Part shown: positions 25,501 to 37,097 of the stretch, one piece after another
Layout of the letters: each line of letters opens with the position of its first letter
How positions within the stretch are numbered: position 1 is the first letter of the stretch
Assembly: GCA_950295325.1 (NCBI GenBank)
Contig: OX485805.1
Coordinates: 5,394,501 to 5,458,500, forward strand
Direction of reading: 5' to 3'
DNA: 64,000 nucleotides
Source: Polytrichum commune
Taxonomy: Eukaryota; Streptophyta; Polytrichopsida; Polytrichales; Polytrichaceae
Made by a program: the position numbers and the translations under genes
The notes under the pieces: generated by a model
Seen by the model: only the letters and a program-made list of their open reading frames with translations
Databases searched by the model: none
Told to the model about the DNA's origin: nothing

Positions 25501-28132
25501 TTTTTGAAGAGAAACCCAACCGAACTCCAGCAGCCCCTTGTCCATCCCGACTCCGGGATTTTATAGGGAATGCAGTCCCTCTACCCTTGAATGGACAGCG
25601 GCTATCCCTATCTAAGTCAATTACAAAACCAGGCTCTCAAGGCCTTAGTTTAAAACCCAACTAACTAACTAATCAATAATTCATTAAAACATTCTACATT
25701 ACAACTCTAAAATTCAATCTGATCCACTTTTAATCTAATTCAACTCCAACTCAAAAGCCTTCACTTTTTTATGTTTTGAATTTTGGTAACAATATCAAAG
25801 TCACAGTTTTAACACTTCTAACGTTCTAAGAACACATGTGGGCTCAATATTGGGCTCACAGCCTTGCGGTTTATGAGGGTGTCGAGCTCGCCGTCATAGT
25901 CCTTTTCGTCGGGGTGACGGAAGGGACGCGTGGGAACCCTGGGGATGTGTTGGGTGTGACACAAGACCCCGTTGAGGTCAAAAACAATGAAAGGTTTGTT
26001 CCAGGTGTAAGGTCCACTGGTCGAGGGGTTGCGACCTATCTCCGGGGGGGTCCTGTGATGAACAACTCGACTAGTTTAATGCTATGATCCAATAATGAAA
26101 TTTTGCGTAGAAGATGAAGACGATGCATTATGGGAAAAGACGAGGAAGTGAGGAGAGTGCAAAGAATATGTGCTCAAGGGCACACTTGCAAACGAGCATT
26201 CGTGAATGAAGGCTGCGGGCGGCAATGCGCATCATTTACGAGCGCTCGTTCGCGAGCGCGGCTACACGTACATTTACGAGCGCTCGTTCGTGAAGGAGGT
26301 GGACAGTGGGTTGCACCCTTTGACGAACGAGCGTTCGCGAATGAGGTGGGTATGCAAGAATGAACATAATCGCATCAACATCCACAATAGACGAGAAGGG
26401 GACGAGGGCACAGAATTTGAAGTAATGCGATGCAGAGAACATAAGCTCATATATTAATCCGTTGAATATTTTACATTTCTCACGTGATAGCCTATCACAT
26501 TTTCCTAAGGCAACATGATGTCGTGTCCTACAAAACTGGTCGGCCCTAAGGGGGATCGCTGAAGAGGGCTCTCGCGGGCCACTGGATGTCGGTGAAGAGA
26601 AAAACATCGCGATGTTAGTGAGGTTACAAACGCGCATTCGTAAAAAATGGTATTCTCAGAGGAGAGTTACCTCATCATCGGGGGGAGGGGCAGCGGCGCT
26701 AGACCGAGCAGCAGGTCCCTCCTCAACGATAAATGAACGCGCGTTCGTAACCTCCACAACTGCAGCCGCCTCCGTCTCCATGGCCTCAGCCTCACGCTCC
26801 GACTGGGACGCCTGTGTCTGTTGGATGTGCAGTGCGTCTTTTTCCTCGGCGCCCAGGTCGAGCACGTCCATCCGGACATCCTCCATCCACGCAGCAAGGG
26901 TCTCTTCCACGTCCATCCCCTGCACTCTTGCTGCGTCATTGGGGTTCCCCTGCGTGTCCTCCACAATGACCATGTCAGTGTGTCGCGTAGAGTCATCGCC
27001 CTGTCTGTCTACTACCTTGGGGACGACGGTGAAAAAGGTGTCGGTGTCTGAGGGCAGTCCTACCCTTGAAGGGGGAGGGGTGAGGACTGCAGGACTTGAA
27101 GATTCACGAACGCGCGTTCGTAAATCCTTGTCCTCCTGGGTGGCCGCCGCGACAACATCGTGGGAGGTGGTCAAGGGAACCTCTGGGGGCGAAGGAGTGC
27201 CAACAGGCGTAGGGTGGGGCGCATGTTGGTGGGATGGTCCTCCTGGGAAATGGCCCTGCGGGGGGTACTGGCCTGGCGGGGGGTTATTGGACTGGGTATC
27301 CTCTGGGAAGGGATACACGGGCTGGGGAGGCGCCAAAAAGCTCTGCATCCGGTTGAGCATCGCTAGAATGGCGTCCGTCTTCTCATTGGATTGCTTGAGC
27401 TCCTCCTGAATGAGGAACATCTTCTTTGCATTCTCCTCAGCAACATTCGCCATGTCCTCCTTCATTTTCTGCTCGAGCTTGGCGTTAAGCTCGGCGACGG
27501 AGAGGGCCTCCTCTTTGACCCACTTATTCTTGTCGAAGTCGACCCCCAGCTCGACCATTATCTCCATGTCGCCCTCGTCCTCATTGGAGACCTCGATGAT
27601 TGCCCCCGGAGGCAGCTCCATGTAGGGGGTCTTCTTCATCTTCCGCCTCGTGTTGCGGAAGTGGTCCAACGACGGTCAGTAGCGTTGGTCCAAAAGGTTG
27701 AGGTTCTCCATCTTGGGAACCACGACTGGCCTGGGCGACACCGATGTCGAGCATCCCCCGGGAGGGCCGAATGCCTCCGCTCCAGACGTTCACGCGGGGA
27801 GGACATCTTGGGTTGTCCCCGCCGACGACCCCGTGTATCCACCCGGAGTCCCCTACACGTCGGATGGATTTCCCGACGGCGCCAAAATGTGGAGAGGCGT
27901 GACGTCGAAGGAGCGGATGATCGCCTTGATGTTGGCGGAGGGGACGGGCTCATGTCGTCCGTCTCCATGGCGGGCATGCCCTCGTCGACGGGCATGTTGA
28001 AGTCCGTCCTTGGGAGGGACATGTCCTCCAAGTCCATCGTGGACGCCTTCGCCCTGTGCACCTGGAAGTCCTCCTCGTCGATGGCGTCAACGAAGCTGTT
28101 GACGACCAGCCCCAGCATCTGAGATCCAAGCA
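22530..28132 (-). pseudogene. broken gene with coiled-coil, Pro-rich region and FCP1-like HAD phosphatase domain
   Basis: Read on the minus strand from 28,132: an exon with VVNSFVDAIDEEDFQ (starting after GATCTCAG), an acidic and coiled-coil section at 27,669-26,656 (AKLEQKMKEDMANVAEEN), a Pro/Gln-rich section, then an FCP1-like domain. The first half at about 26,018-25,858 has FIVFDLNGVL, the HAD motif I of plant FCP1-like proteins (first Asp kept, second replaced by Asn). A solo LTR interrupts it, after which the domain resumes with ADFLREVVEF and ENTVLIDDNP (motif with the paired Asp). Breaks: TGA at 27,676-27,678 and 24,164-24,166 (Trp sites by context), a one-base loss just after the LTR junction, and a TAG in the C-terminal exon. 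Later exons (23,572-23,030 and 22,890-22,563) are Ser/Pro-rich with plausible splice sites. The architecture resembles the TnpA-like gene at 44.7-49.7 kb, so I infer a transposon origin rather than a cellular CTD phosphatase. Confidence 0.7.
24235..25857 (-). mobile_element. solo LTR 1, inserted in the FCP1-like domain
   Basis: Flanked by the 5-bp duplication ACAGC (24,230-24,234 and 25,858-25,862). Removing the insert and one duplication joins the reading frame on the minus strand as INRK-AVRARPGL, which fits the FCP1 fold, so the boundaries are well supported. The minus-strand orientation is given by TATAAAATCCC at about 25,556-25,566. The ends share wording with solo LTR 2 at 37,098-39,341: the GTCC.TAGTCCGAGT segment at one side and TTGGGCTCACA at the other. 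No internal retrotransposon genes are present, so it is a solo LTR formed by recombination. Confidence 0.75.
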
Positions 28133-28225
28133 AATACGTTGGAATATACGAACGTGCATTCGTAAACATCAACGACGAGAAACAATGCAAGTTTTCATGA
28201 ACTTTACGAACGAGCGTTCGTAAAT
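26189..28225. repeat. nine dispersed copies of a palindrome, core TACGAACGCGCGTTCGTA
   Basis: Copies begin near 26,189, 26,235, 26,273, 26,321, 26,624, 26,732, 27,103, 28,146 and 28,203. The best copies are about 22 bp and nearly perfectly self-complementary (TTTACGAACG followed by its mirror). Central bases vary between CGCG, GAGC and GCAT types. They lie in both exon-like and intron-like parts of the minus-strand gene and I noticed none elsewhere in the window. Spacing is irregular, so this is not a tandem array. Confidence 0.85.
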
Positions 28226-28592
28226 ATTGGTTGGAGAGCTTAACATCGTAGCGTATATGAACTTGCTGCCTCCGCTGTCGGGTAGAGAGGGTTCCGCCTT
28301 GGGAAAACACTGGGCTTTTGGCTACAACTGGACTTGTTTACCGGACCGTCGAATCTTCTAGTCTTCAAGAGTCTTGGTCTTCAGTTTCTTCAAGTCTTCA
28401 AACTCTTTCCCGTCGACCTATCCTGTTGCAGCTCTATATGGGTCAAGGGTAAGGGTAGGGTGATAAGATACCACAGGCCTCGGACGGGTAAAACGGGACG
28501 TCAGAACACGAGCTGACATCCGAAAGATTGGCTCCTAAACTTTCAAACCCACGGTGACCAGCAATCGCGCCTCACCAATGGGAACGACAGAA

Positions 28593-28684
28593 AACAACCT
28601 TGTGGGTCTTTAATCCCACTTCGTTGTCACAAACATGAAACAACCTTGTGGGTCATCAACCCCACTTCGTTGTCACAAACATGA
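28593..28684. repeat. 46-bp direct tandem duplication
   Basis: Two adjacent near-identical copies (28,593-28,638 and 28,639-28,684) beginning AACAACCTTGTGGGTC and ending GTCACAAACATGA. Confidence 0.85.
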
Positions 28685-30480
28685 AATGGGGGTTTGTGGT
28701 TTCCCACATAACCCGCAACAAATTTATGATGAAAAATACAAATGCAACTAGCCTCCAAAACCGGCTTGGAATCACAAAAAAAACACAACGAACAACGCTC
28801 TTGAGTCTTGTGAAATTCTCAAATCTTCAAATTTGTCCGTCTTCTATGGTCAGTCGAAGCCTCGGCTCTTCTTTTTTAAGAACCAACAAACCTCCCTCCA
28901 CTCAAACTAGCACAGATTTCGATTGCTAACTTCAAAACAAACAAGTGATATCACTCTTAAAGAAACAACTTTTTGAATCACAACTTGATGCACCCCGTGG
29001 GTCGTTCCCTTGCAATTTAGCTCAAGAAGACTCACGGTGAGACATCACGTAAATTTATATTCGCTTGAGAACTACCGTGCCTCATTAATATGTTCGGTCT
29101 CGAATTAATAATCCTTCTCTTCTCCTTATGATATGAATATAATTATTGGAGTGAACACAATCTCATTATCTTAATTCTTACTCTGAATGTAAGGCATCAT
29201 TGATAATAAGAACCATTAGATTTAAAGAAAGCTTCAAGAGGTGTAACAATATCCTTGATAATAATATAGTTTTCAATAAGTTATATGAATCCTTAAGGTT
29301 CGTAGTTCATAAACATCAATCACACAATTGATAGTAATTTTATAATGATGAAGAAGATCTAATATTTTTGAGTCTTCCTTTTTAAGCTCAAGTGTTACTA
29401 CTTATAATATTGTAACTTGACATGTGAGCATATAGTGGTTATAATTTCATGAATACATCATTGATTGTTTTGCAATGTCACGTTTAACTCCAAAGTGTTT
29501 TAATGACAAGAATAATTATAACTCTCTTGAGGTTTATTCAAGAGAGAGAACTCTTCTCTTTGATAGTTGATCATTCACTTGTAATGACATCCAACAACTC
29601 ACAAAGTATCTTAAGAGAAAAAACATTTTTACTACAAAGTGTTTCTTGATGACGAGAAGATTAGAATATCATTCTTACATTACTCTCTTGAGTGTTTGTT
29701 CAAGAGAGACAACTCTTTCAACTTATAATGACATCCAACAGCTCACAAAGAATCTCGAAAAAGAAAGAAGTTCCAATTAGATATCAATTGTTATAAGTAG
29801 TTTATCAATATTACTTCATTCATATAGATTCAAACTTTGATGTAAATTTATGTCTTCATCATTCTTGTTAATCATAAAATAAGTTCGATACTCAAACATA
29901 TGTTATATAATATAATATGCATAATACTTATAAGTCAATTATGTAGTTTATGATAATAAGTTCCTCCTCTTTTGAAGGAGTTTGTAATCGTTAAGAAGTT
30001 TCACTTAAATCATCCATAACATGCATATAATTCTTCAAACATACAATCACATGTATATTTATAATTCCCTTTTGAGGAGTTCAATGATAAGTTCCACTTT
30101 TGAGAGTCAATCGTAATTCCGACGTTCAAGTTTAAATTGATGTTACTACTCATAACAACTTCTCTCAAAGTTCCATTGATACTCCAATTATTTTTGAGCG
30201 CTTTGTTCTCACCCTCGCACTAATACTTTGAGTTCTTTTCTCAAAACACCTACTCTCCTCTCGTTTATCAATCACTTAAGTCACAAGTACCAATTGACAA
30301 CTCGTAGTTCAATTTGAGAAAGAAAGAAAGAAAGGTCACACACACATTTGTGGAAAAGATAATATATTGCAAAAGGGCTCCGAGAAGAGAGATACAAAAG
30401 TAACTCAAGTGTTTTTGACACTCAAATTTGTGATAACTTCGTTGTGTAGAAAATGAGGTGTGATCTCCTAAAAATGCTTC

Positions 30481-30490
30481 CCTTATATAG
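30481..30490 (-). promoter_or_regulatory. TATA-box-like motif
   Basis: CTATATAAGG on the minus strand, about 490 bp inside the right edge of the LTR-like region; position and orientation would suit an LTR promoter, but no transcript evidence is available. Confidence 0.35.
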
Positions 30491-30973
30491 TATTTTCTCT
30501 CTATCCTAAATCTCTAATTAGAGTGGTTGTTAATCTTCACTTTCCTAGATCATCATCTATCTATGACATATGTAGATGATATCTAACATAAACGGTTGTA
30601 ACCGTTTTACCACTCTAATGTTCGTATTCCTAAGATTCTACTATATCCTTGTTGTAGTTACATTCTAAATCCCTTTTTGAAGATCGAATCAAATATTTAT
30701 ATTGATTGATTTGATTCCGATAATTTGTAATTAGAACATACTAGTAGAATGTACCATAGTCCTATATTCCCCTTAGTGTCTTCATAATGTCTCTTGAATT
30801 TAATATCCCAAAATTCCCATATATTCCGTAATTGTGCCTCTTCAAAATCCTACATTCTAGTATATTCCCTAATCATATTCTTCAAAATACTACATTCCTA
30901 TATACTCCATCATTATGCCTCTTTACATTGATCCTCAAAATCTTACATTCCTAAATACTTCCATAATGCCTCT

Positions 30974-30996
30974 GGGTGGAAGTATGCTAGACCCTA
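30974..30996 (+). repeat. left terminal inverted repeat of element X
   Basis: Perfect inverted match over 23 bp to 62,779-62,801; preceded by CTCT. After the perfect part both ends continue with a nearby TACTT (GTACTTTTTGC on the left, TATACTTG on the right after reversal), so weaker similarity extends inward. Confidence 0.8.
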
Positions 30997-32096
30997 GTAC
31001 TTTTTGCGTCACAGTAAAGTATTTCAGCGAGTACCGTAGCTTTGTACTTAGGTAGAGCATGATGCTTCAATGTTTTTGCAGGTTTTGATCGGAGAATGGA
31101 ATAGGTAAGATGCCGAAGATCTTATTAGCATTGTTGAGAGGGTTTTAAAACTTAACTGCTCATGTTAATTTTGTACTTATGACAGCTTCACTTCATATGT
31201 CCCAAGTACAAAAAAAATGGAAAAGTACAGAAATATATGTTTGGAATTGCATGGATTTTGTTGCCGCTCATGGAGGAAATAGGAAATGGAATGGTCTTTT
31301 TAACACCATTAGAAGATTTGAAGCGGGGTTACATATTCGGTGTGAATCTGTATAATTAGTATTGTACTGTTGGCAGGGCGGAAATGTATGAAAAATTAAG
31401 ATTTTTGTCAATTCAAACGCGGATTTTGGGTATCCAAAGCTTGTTCTATGATGGCTAATCAAAGAATACGTGAAAAAAAAGTTTCCCCGCCATCTCATTT
31501 TATACATGCGATTGCGATCAATCTGTACAAAAAGTACTTGGAGTATATAATGTACAAAACTCTGGTAGATCTTGACCGTCCGTGTTGAGTATCGTTCATC
31601 TCCACCGTCAAATTCTTGCCCCTTGATCCTACATTCTAGGACACCAAGCACTGTCAACGGTTTCCTTGTGTCCTCCCTGCAACTTTGACAGCTCTTCCAG
31701 CTTGGAGAACCAGTCAACTGCGTGTCTTTCTTCTGCTTTGTCTTTCTTCTACATTGCTTTCGTATGCACAGCTTTGGGTCCAGACCATTGCCTTCCCTCA
31801 TTCACTCAACACACCCTTGTTTTTGCACCTTCATCTTCTACTAGGTTTTAGGTTCATACAATTGTAGGGGTTTCGTTTAGACAGAATGAGAGAGCTCGAA
31901 GGGTGGATTCGAACTGTATCAGCTCTCATCCCACAGAGGAGGCTCGAGCTCGTATTTTGCAGGATTGGAAAAAGCCCCTCACACATTTGGCATTAGCATT
32001 CGTATATTAAATGACCATGTTGTTCAACTTGTTCAGTAGGGAAGTCGATCTAACAGTGGGCTAGAAGAACTTTGAGAGGAATCGAGATTCAAGGAC

Positions 32097-32408
32097 ATGG
32101 ACAAACAATTCGGCCCTAGTGACAGAGAGAAGGCCACACTCAAAACATTATCCGTCAAAGAAGACGAAGTGGAACTATGGTGGGACAACCGGGAGCTGGA
32201 GAAGCATTTCCAATTCGGTGCAGATTTTTTCGGGTTGGAGACGCCCTTCGAGATTCACGTTGCCGAAGTGAACGCCAACATCTTAACTTCACTGCTCCTC
32301 ATCCGCATCGGCATAGAGCATGGACGGGAGCTGGCGCAAGATAAAGACATTTGGAACCGTGTTTTTGCAATGTTGTTCAATTTTTATATGAGTAAAGGGT
32401 TACATTGA
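32097..32408 (+). CDS. 103-aa hypothetical protein inside element X
   Basis: ATG at 32,097 in the context AAGGACATGG. The protein is mildly acidic (SVKEDEVELWWDNRELEKHFQFGADFFG) and ends with an Ile/Leu-rich helix (NILTSLLLIRIGIEHGRELAQ). Composition looks protein-coding, but no family is recognised. It lies between the left terminus of X and the transposase and could be a third X gene, an upstream exon, or a captured host exon. Confidence 0.45.
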   Translation: MDKQFGPSDREKATLKTLSVKEDEVELWWDNRELEKHFQFGADFFGLETPFEIHVAEVNANILTSLLLIRIGIEHGRELAQDKDIWNRVFAMLFNFYMSKGLH

Positions 32409-33152
32409 TTTCTTGTGGTACCTTCCCTTGTAAATGAGGTTCTGATTAGTTTTAGCATATTTTCGTGGTACCCATCGCAACTGCACAAAAGCTGTCAATG
32501 GTCTTGTTTCATTTCGTAACACGCATTTACTCTGATCTGGTTGAAGGATCTCGCATTTACTAAGTCACTGCAAGTATACTACGTAGTCTTTTGCAAATGA
32601 ACATTGTTAAAAAGCAACATTCCTCTACATCATATTGCACGTTTACAAATTCACATCGTGAAACAGTAAAAGTAACATACCTGTATGTTTCTCCACCTTG
32701 GCAGGTCAGAAATCCACAAGATTCGTGTATAAAGCGCAAAGTTTACATACTATTAAATATTGTCCACACGATCAATATTTATCAGCAACATCAACGTCCA
32801 GTGCTCATTTGAACACTGGACCCTCTTATCAATCCACACGGTATGGATTTTGGAGTTAATTGAGTATGTGCATGTGTACACGCAGTGAGTACGTACAGTG
32901 AGTACATTATCTGGTTCCGATAATCAAGATCCTATTTTTCAGGGGCGCCAATCCTAAGATGCCGCCGCCACTAGCAACCCCTTTGCCTCCATGTCGGCGC
33001 CGTCTTCTGAATCTCCCTTCCTCTTAGTGTAGTCGTTGTAATCTGCTGTATTGTCTATCTATTCGATCTCTCTTGGAATTCACCTATAGTTTGTGCATGG
33101 ACATTAAGCAATTCATTGCTAGATTATGCGATTTCTTCTTGTTTGCTAAACG

Positions 33153-33521
33153 ATGTCTAAGTCGAGGCAGCAGTCCCTTCTTGTCCAGAAACTGATTACG
33201 TCGTACTTCCCTTCAAGAGGCTTCCACACGGGATTGCTCTCCGCTAGTACTGAGTTAGACCCCCTTCTCTACACAATGGATAGCCAAACTAGTGACTCTT
33301 GTTACGTTTCTGAGACCCCGGTCTCTAAACAAGGGAACCGTGACTATTATCTAGGCAAATGCAACACCGTATCTGAAGAGTCTTCGAGGCGTGCACTATT
33401 TGCAACCGCAGTTTCTCTAGATCCCTATAGTAGCTACGATTACCTGCCTTCTCTATCTGATGTACAATTTTCCATAGGTTCCCCCACTAGTAGCAGCGAG
33501 TCGATTGCATTTAGGAGGTGA
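33153..33521 (+). CDS. possible upstream ORF or first exon of the X transposase
   Basis: A 122-codon Ser/Tyr-rich frame (MSKSRQQSLLVQKLITSYF...) ends in TGA at 33,519. A strong donor TTTTG|GTAAGT follows at 33,539 and an acceptor GTGTTAG at 33,671 lies three bases before the transposase ATG. Because the stop precedes the donor, this frame cannot be fused to the transposase as it stands; it is either a leader ORF, a separate small protein, or a broken first exon. Confidence 0.4.
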   Translation: MSKSRQQSLLVQKLITSYFPSRGFHTGLLSASTELDPLLYTMDSQTSDSCYVSETPVSKQGNRDYYLGKCNTVSEESSRRALFATAVSLDPYSSYDYLPSLSDVQFSIGSPTSSSESIAFRR

Positions 33522-36500
33522 CAGGCGACTACATTTTGGTAAGTTGTTTCACATTTTTATGTAGACATGTTTAAATTGTTTCGTTTCCATCGCCTCCTTG
33601 ATCCTACTAGGCTCTAAAAGGCACCCTCTATGTACTCATCATTCTCATGTGCTGATATTTCACGGTGTTAGTTATGGGGAATGCTGCAAAGAGGCAACGA
33701 GTGCGAGGGGGTGTTAGTCGGCCTGGTCCTGCAGCGAGGGCTGCTGCAGCAAGGATGGAGGAAAAGCAGAGAACTGTATCTAGAGAGATGGCGAGAGCAC
33801 GTGAGAGAGAGAGAGAGGAAGAGACACGAGGTCTAGCTTCGGAGCCTTTACACGATGGCACACCTGATCAAATGTCAGTGAGGGAGTTGAATCGGATCTC
33901 TTTGCGAATAGTGAAGTATATTGTTGGAGAGTTGAGGAGTTGTCCCGGTCCTTCAAGTAGAAGAGATGCTATTGAGAGGGTTATGAGGCATAACGCTTTT
34001 TGGCCTCTCTTACCTCTGTATTACCCTAGGCCTCAAGAGGCAAAGGTCACATATGGTTTCATAGAGAACTTTAAGAACGAATTGCAGTTGGTGAAGGTGG
34101 CAAACTCGAATGAGCGATTAGCAAGAAAGAGTGTTTTATTAGATGTTGCAGTAAGCTTGGGAGTTGATGGGGTGTCAGCATTGTCGCGTGTACTGGATAC
34201 TTCTGCATCTAGCATCAACATAGCCATGAATAGAAGAGTGTATGGGTTGAGTCCTGAAGAGATAGTGCCTCGGCTTCGCCTCAATCGTCAGAAGAGAGGA
34301 GGCTTGTCAGATTACGTCAAGCTGCAGATTGAGATATGGTGGAACAGACAAACCAAGGTTTCGCCAAATAAGAAGGATGTTGTTAAACACAGGGTAGGAC
34401 GAAATCTGTGGGTGGAGCCTCATCCTACGCACTACCTCTGCGAGACACAGGTAAGATCTTCCACCGAAGGTTACATATTGTACATTCATCATGTTCCTTG
34501 TATGCGGTTTATACCATAGAATACAAGGTCGTTAGTATCACCCCAATATATAGAGCGCTATGTACTTAATTTCTTACTAACGAAGGGTCGAATGTACTAA
34601 TGTGGGCAACAAGTAATGCCAATATACAAAGTGGTATTACTTGGTGTAGGAGATGTGTACATGAAATACTCTGCTTCCCGTTGGTTAGTACTGAGTTGGG
34701 ACTCCTCATATGTACTCTATACCGGAGATGTACAATAAGGATTAAATGTACGAACACTGAGACACTTTGTGTATATGTCGTACTCATCGGGTGTGGGAGT
34801 CGTCTATACTTAGTACATTCGGTGAGTGTGTTTGAAGTACCGTTGTATTTCTTGTACTGGATGTAATAACAAATCCAAGGATGTTGTACTTAATGAATAC
34901 TTTTGTATAAATTGTATTTCATTCAAAAAGGGTTGTACCGTGCTTTATTACTTTTAGTGTAATGAGTCTAACAATTTTGGAAACATTTGCACTGGTTGAC
35001 AGACGACGTTCTTTTTGCGTTTTAAGGAGGCTCATCCAGAGTGCAACGTGCGCCAGAGAGCCTTTGAGAGGTTGAAACCATGGTGGGTTAGGAAATTGAA
35101 GGAATGAAACACCTGTTGTTGTATATACCACGTTGAGATGGACTTCATGAAGGTTGGATTGAGCCATCTCAAAGATCAACTAAGTGGGTTGCATTCAAGG
35201 ATCACGTGCAACTGCCAATGTCAAGTATGTAAGGGTGAGGTTGAAGGGACTTGCCATGCACACCAGGCAATTTACAAACGCATCACGATGATGTGGGAAT
35301 CTTGTGTGTGTCCGAAAGGAGAACTGGATGTGTGGCACAAACTTGATTGTCTCATGGGAGAGTGTCCAAATTGTGGCTTTCATTTATTTCCCCTTTGCCC
35401 TTTCGAGTTGTCTAGTACTAACTCCTTTCTTGTGAAGTGGAAGTGTTTTGAATACTATGAGGTTGGCGTTGATAAGAGGACTGGAAAGCCCAAGAAGCGG
35501 CTCAGAGAGGCTTTCAGGGATACCCCTGTGGAAGAATTTTTGTCCTACATGGGGAAAACAGTGTCCACGTTCATCACCCACAACTTCAGAGCTAGGTGGC
35601 AGGATGAGCAATGCCATTTGATGATGAAGAACGTCCCGGAGGGAGTACTTGTGTCACATATTGATTTCGCAGAAAATTATAGCTTTGCTATTCAGAATGA
35701 AGTGCAAAGTTTGTACTATTTCAGCACGTCCGTAACCATCCTAGTCCACATTACAATGTGGAAGGAAGGTGAAACCGTAATGAAGCAGACCCACTTTTAC
35801 ATATCGGACGACAAAGATCACGATTCTGCTTATGTCCAACATTGCTTGCTCTTGCATTGGGACTGGTTAGAGGACTCAGGATTTATTCCGGAGGAACATT
35901 GGGTGTATAGTGATGGTTGTAGTGCTCAGTTTAAATGTGCAATAGCTATGTACTTTGTGGCGAGATATCCCATGCTCACCAAGGGATGCAAGATGCGGTG
36001 GAACTATTTCGAGACTGCTCATGGGAAGGGAGAGTGGGACGGGGCCGGGGCGGTTGTGAAGAGGGCGCTGAGTGCGGAGCAAATTCAGAATCCTCTGAGG
36101 CCATTGGCGAATGCTGCACAAGTTGTCGACTTTCTACAGGAGAAGTACACCGAGCGGGTTCAGAGTTCCTACAAGCGGACAAAGATCAACACGGCTCCAC
36201 CCCTCTCTCGTGTATTCTGGCACATTGGAGAGAAGGAGGTCGTCCATAGTGACAGGAGCATCCGCTGCAACACTTTGCCAGGATCGAAATCTCTATATTC
36301 CATCATGGGCTTCTCTAAAACTGACCCTACTCTTCTCAGGACACGTGCTTTATCTTGTTTCTGTATACCATGCGTTGATGGTGATTGGGCTAATTGCTTG
36401 AACTTATCTCATGTGCAGGGCTGGAATGTTGAGAGGTTGGTTCCGGAGAGGGCTACTTCAGTGGCTGCACAGATGGAGGAAATCGACGATGAGGGTAACT

Positions 36501-36788
36501 GGGTGCATGATGGCGTGTCCAGGGTTGTCTATCGCGACGTCATGACGGGGTCGTGCCGTCATGACGCGTCGTGTCGGGTCGGACCCCTCCGTCACGACAC
36601 AATAGGCTCCTCGTAGGGTTAAACTAGGGTCAACCTAGTAGGGTGGGTAAAATACTTACCTTCTTGCCAAGGTGGCGTCCTATGTGGCAAAAAATGCCGA
36701 CGTGGATGTGCATATTTCCCTTGGCATGTAAACCATTTTGCCATTGTGTTTACCATTTTGTTAAAATCAAAGTAATAAAATATTACTA

Positions 36789-37097
36789 AGGAGGGTGTAG
36801 GTCGGACGGGGGGAACGGGTGGGGAGCACGGGCGGACGTGTGGGAACGCGGGGGAACATGGGGTCGGATGGGGGTGAGGGTCGGGCGGGGGGAAGGGTCG
36901 GACGGGGAGGGAGGACGGGAAGGTAAGTGGGAACGGGGGGGGGGGCGGACGGGGGGGAACGCGGGGAGCGTGTGGGAACGTGGGGAGCGGGGGATGGGAG
37001 CGGGTTTAGGAGGTTTGGATAGGACGGGATGGATGGGAACGGGATCAGGGGAACGGGGGAAGGGAACGGGAGGGAGGACGGGGGGTCGGACGGGGGG
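36789..37097. repeat. G-rich array in element A copy 1, left part
   Basis: Irregular repetition of GGACGGGGGGAACGGG-type words with very few C or T on the plus strand. Open frames across it code only for Gly/Arg/Glu or, antisense, Pro/Ser repeats and are not genes. Continues at 39,342-39,515 on the other side of the solo LTR. Confidence 0.85.

Larger units (their letters stand above)
28310..30973. other. AT-rich LTR-like DNA, left flank of element X
   Basis: No coding frame of note. The minus strand carries TATA-box-like CTATATAAGG at 30,481-30,490. Near 30,780-30,973 the text is a degenerate repetition of AATGCCTCTTTACATTG.TCC and TACATTCCTATATACTCC motifs, and the same wording resumes after element X at 62,802. 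The two flanks therefore belonged to one sequence before X inserted. I could not fix the outer ends; a retrotransposon LTR in minus orientation is the best guess. Confidence 0.45.

Noticed and set aside
26189..28225. The dispersed palindromes as evidence of an organelle or bacterial origin of this DNA
   Set aside because: The surrounding gene has spliceosomal-type introns and a plant FCP1-like domain, so the region is nuclear.
30974..30996. GGGTGGAAGTATGCTAGACC hairpin-like motif followed by CTAGT taken as the 3' end of a Helitron
   Set aside because: An exact inverted partner at 62,779-62,801 with CTCT on both sides explains it better as a terminal inverted repeat; Helitrons make no target duplication.
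31268..31801. 177-codon minus-strand frame inside element X
   Set aside because: Irregular composition, no domain, and it covers AT-rich presumed promoter DNA; probably chance.
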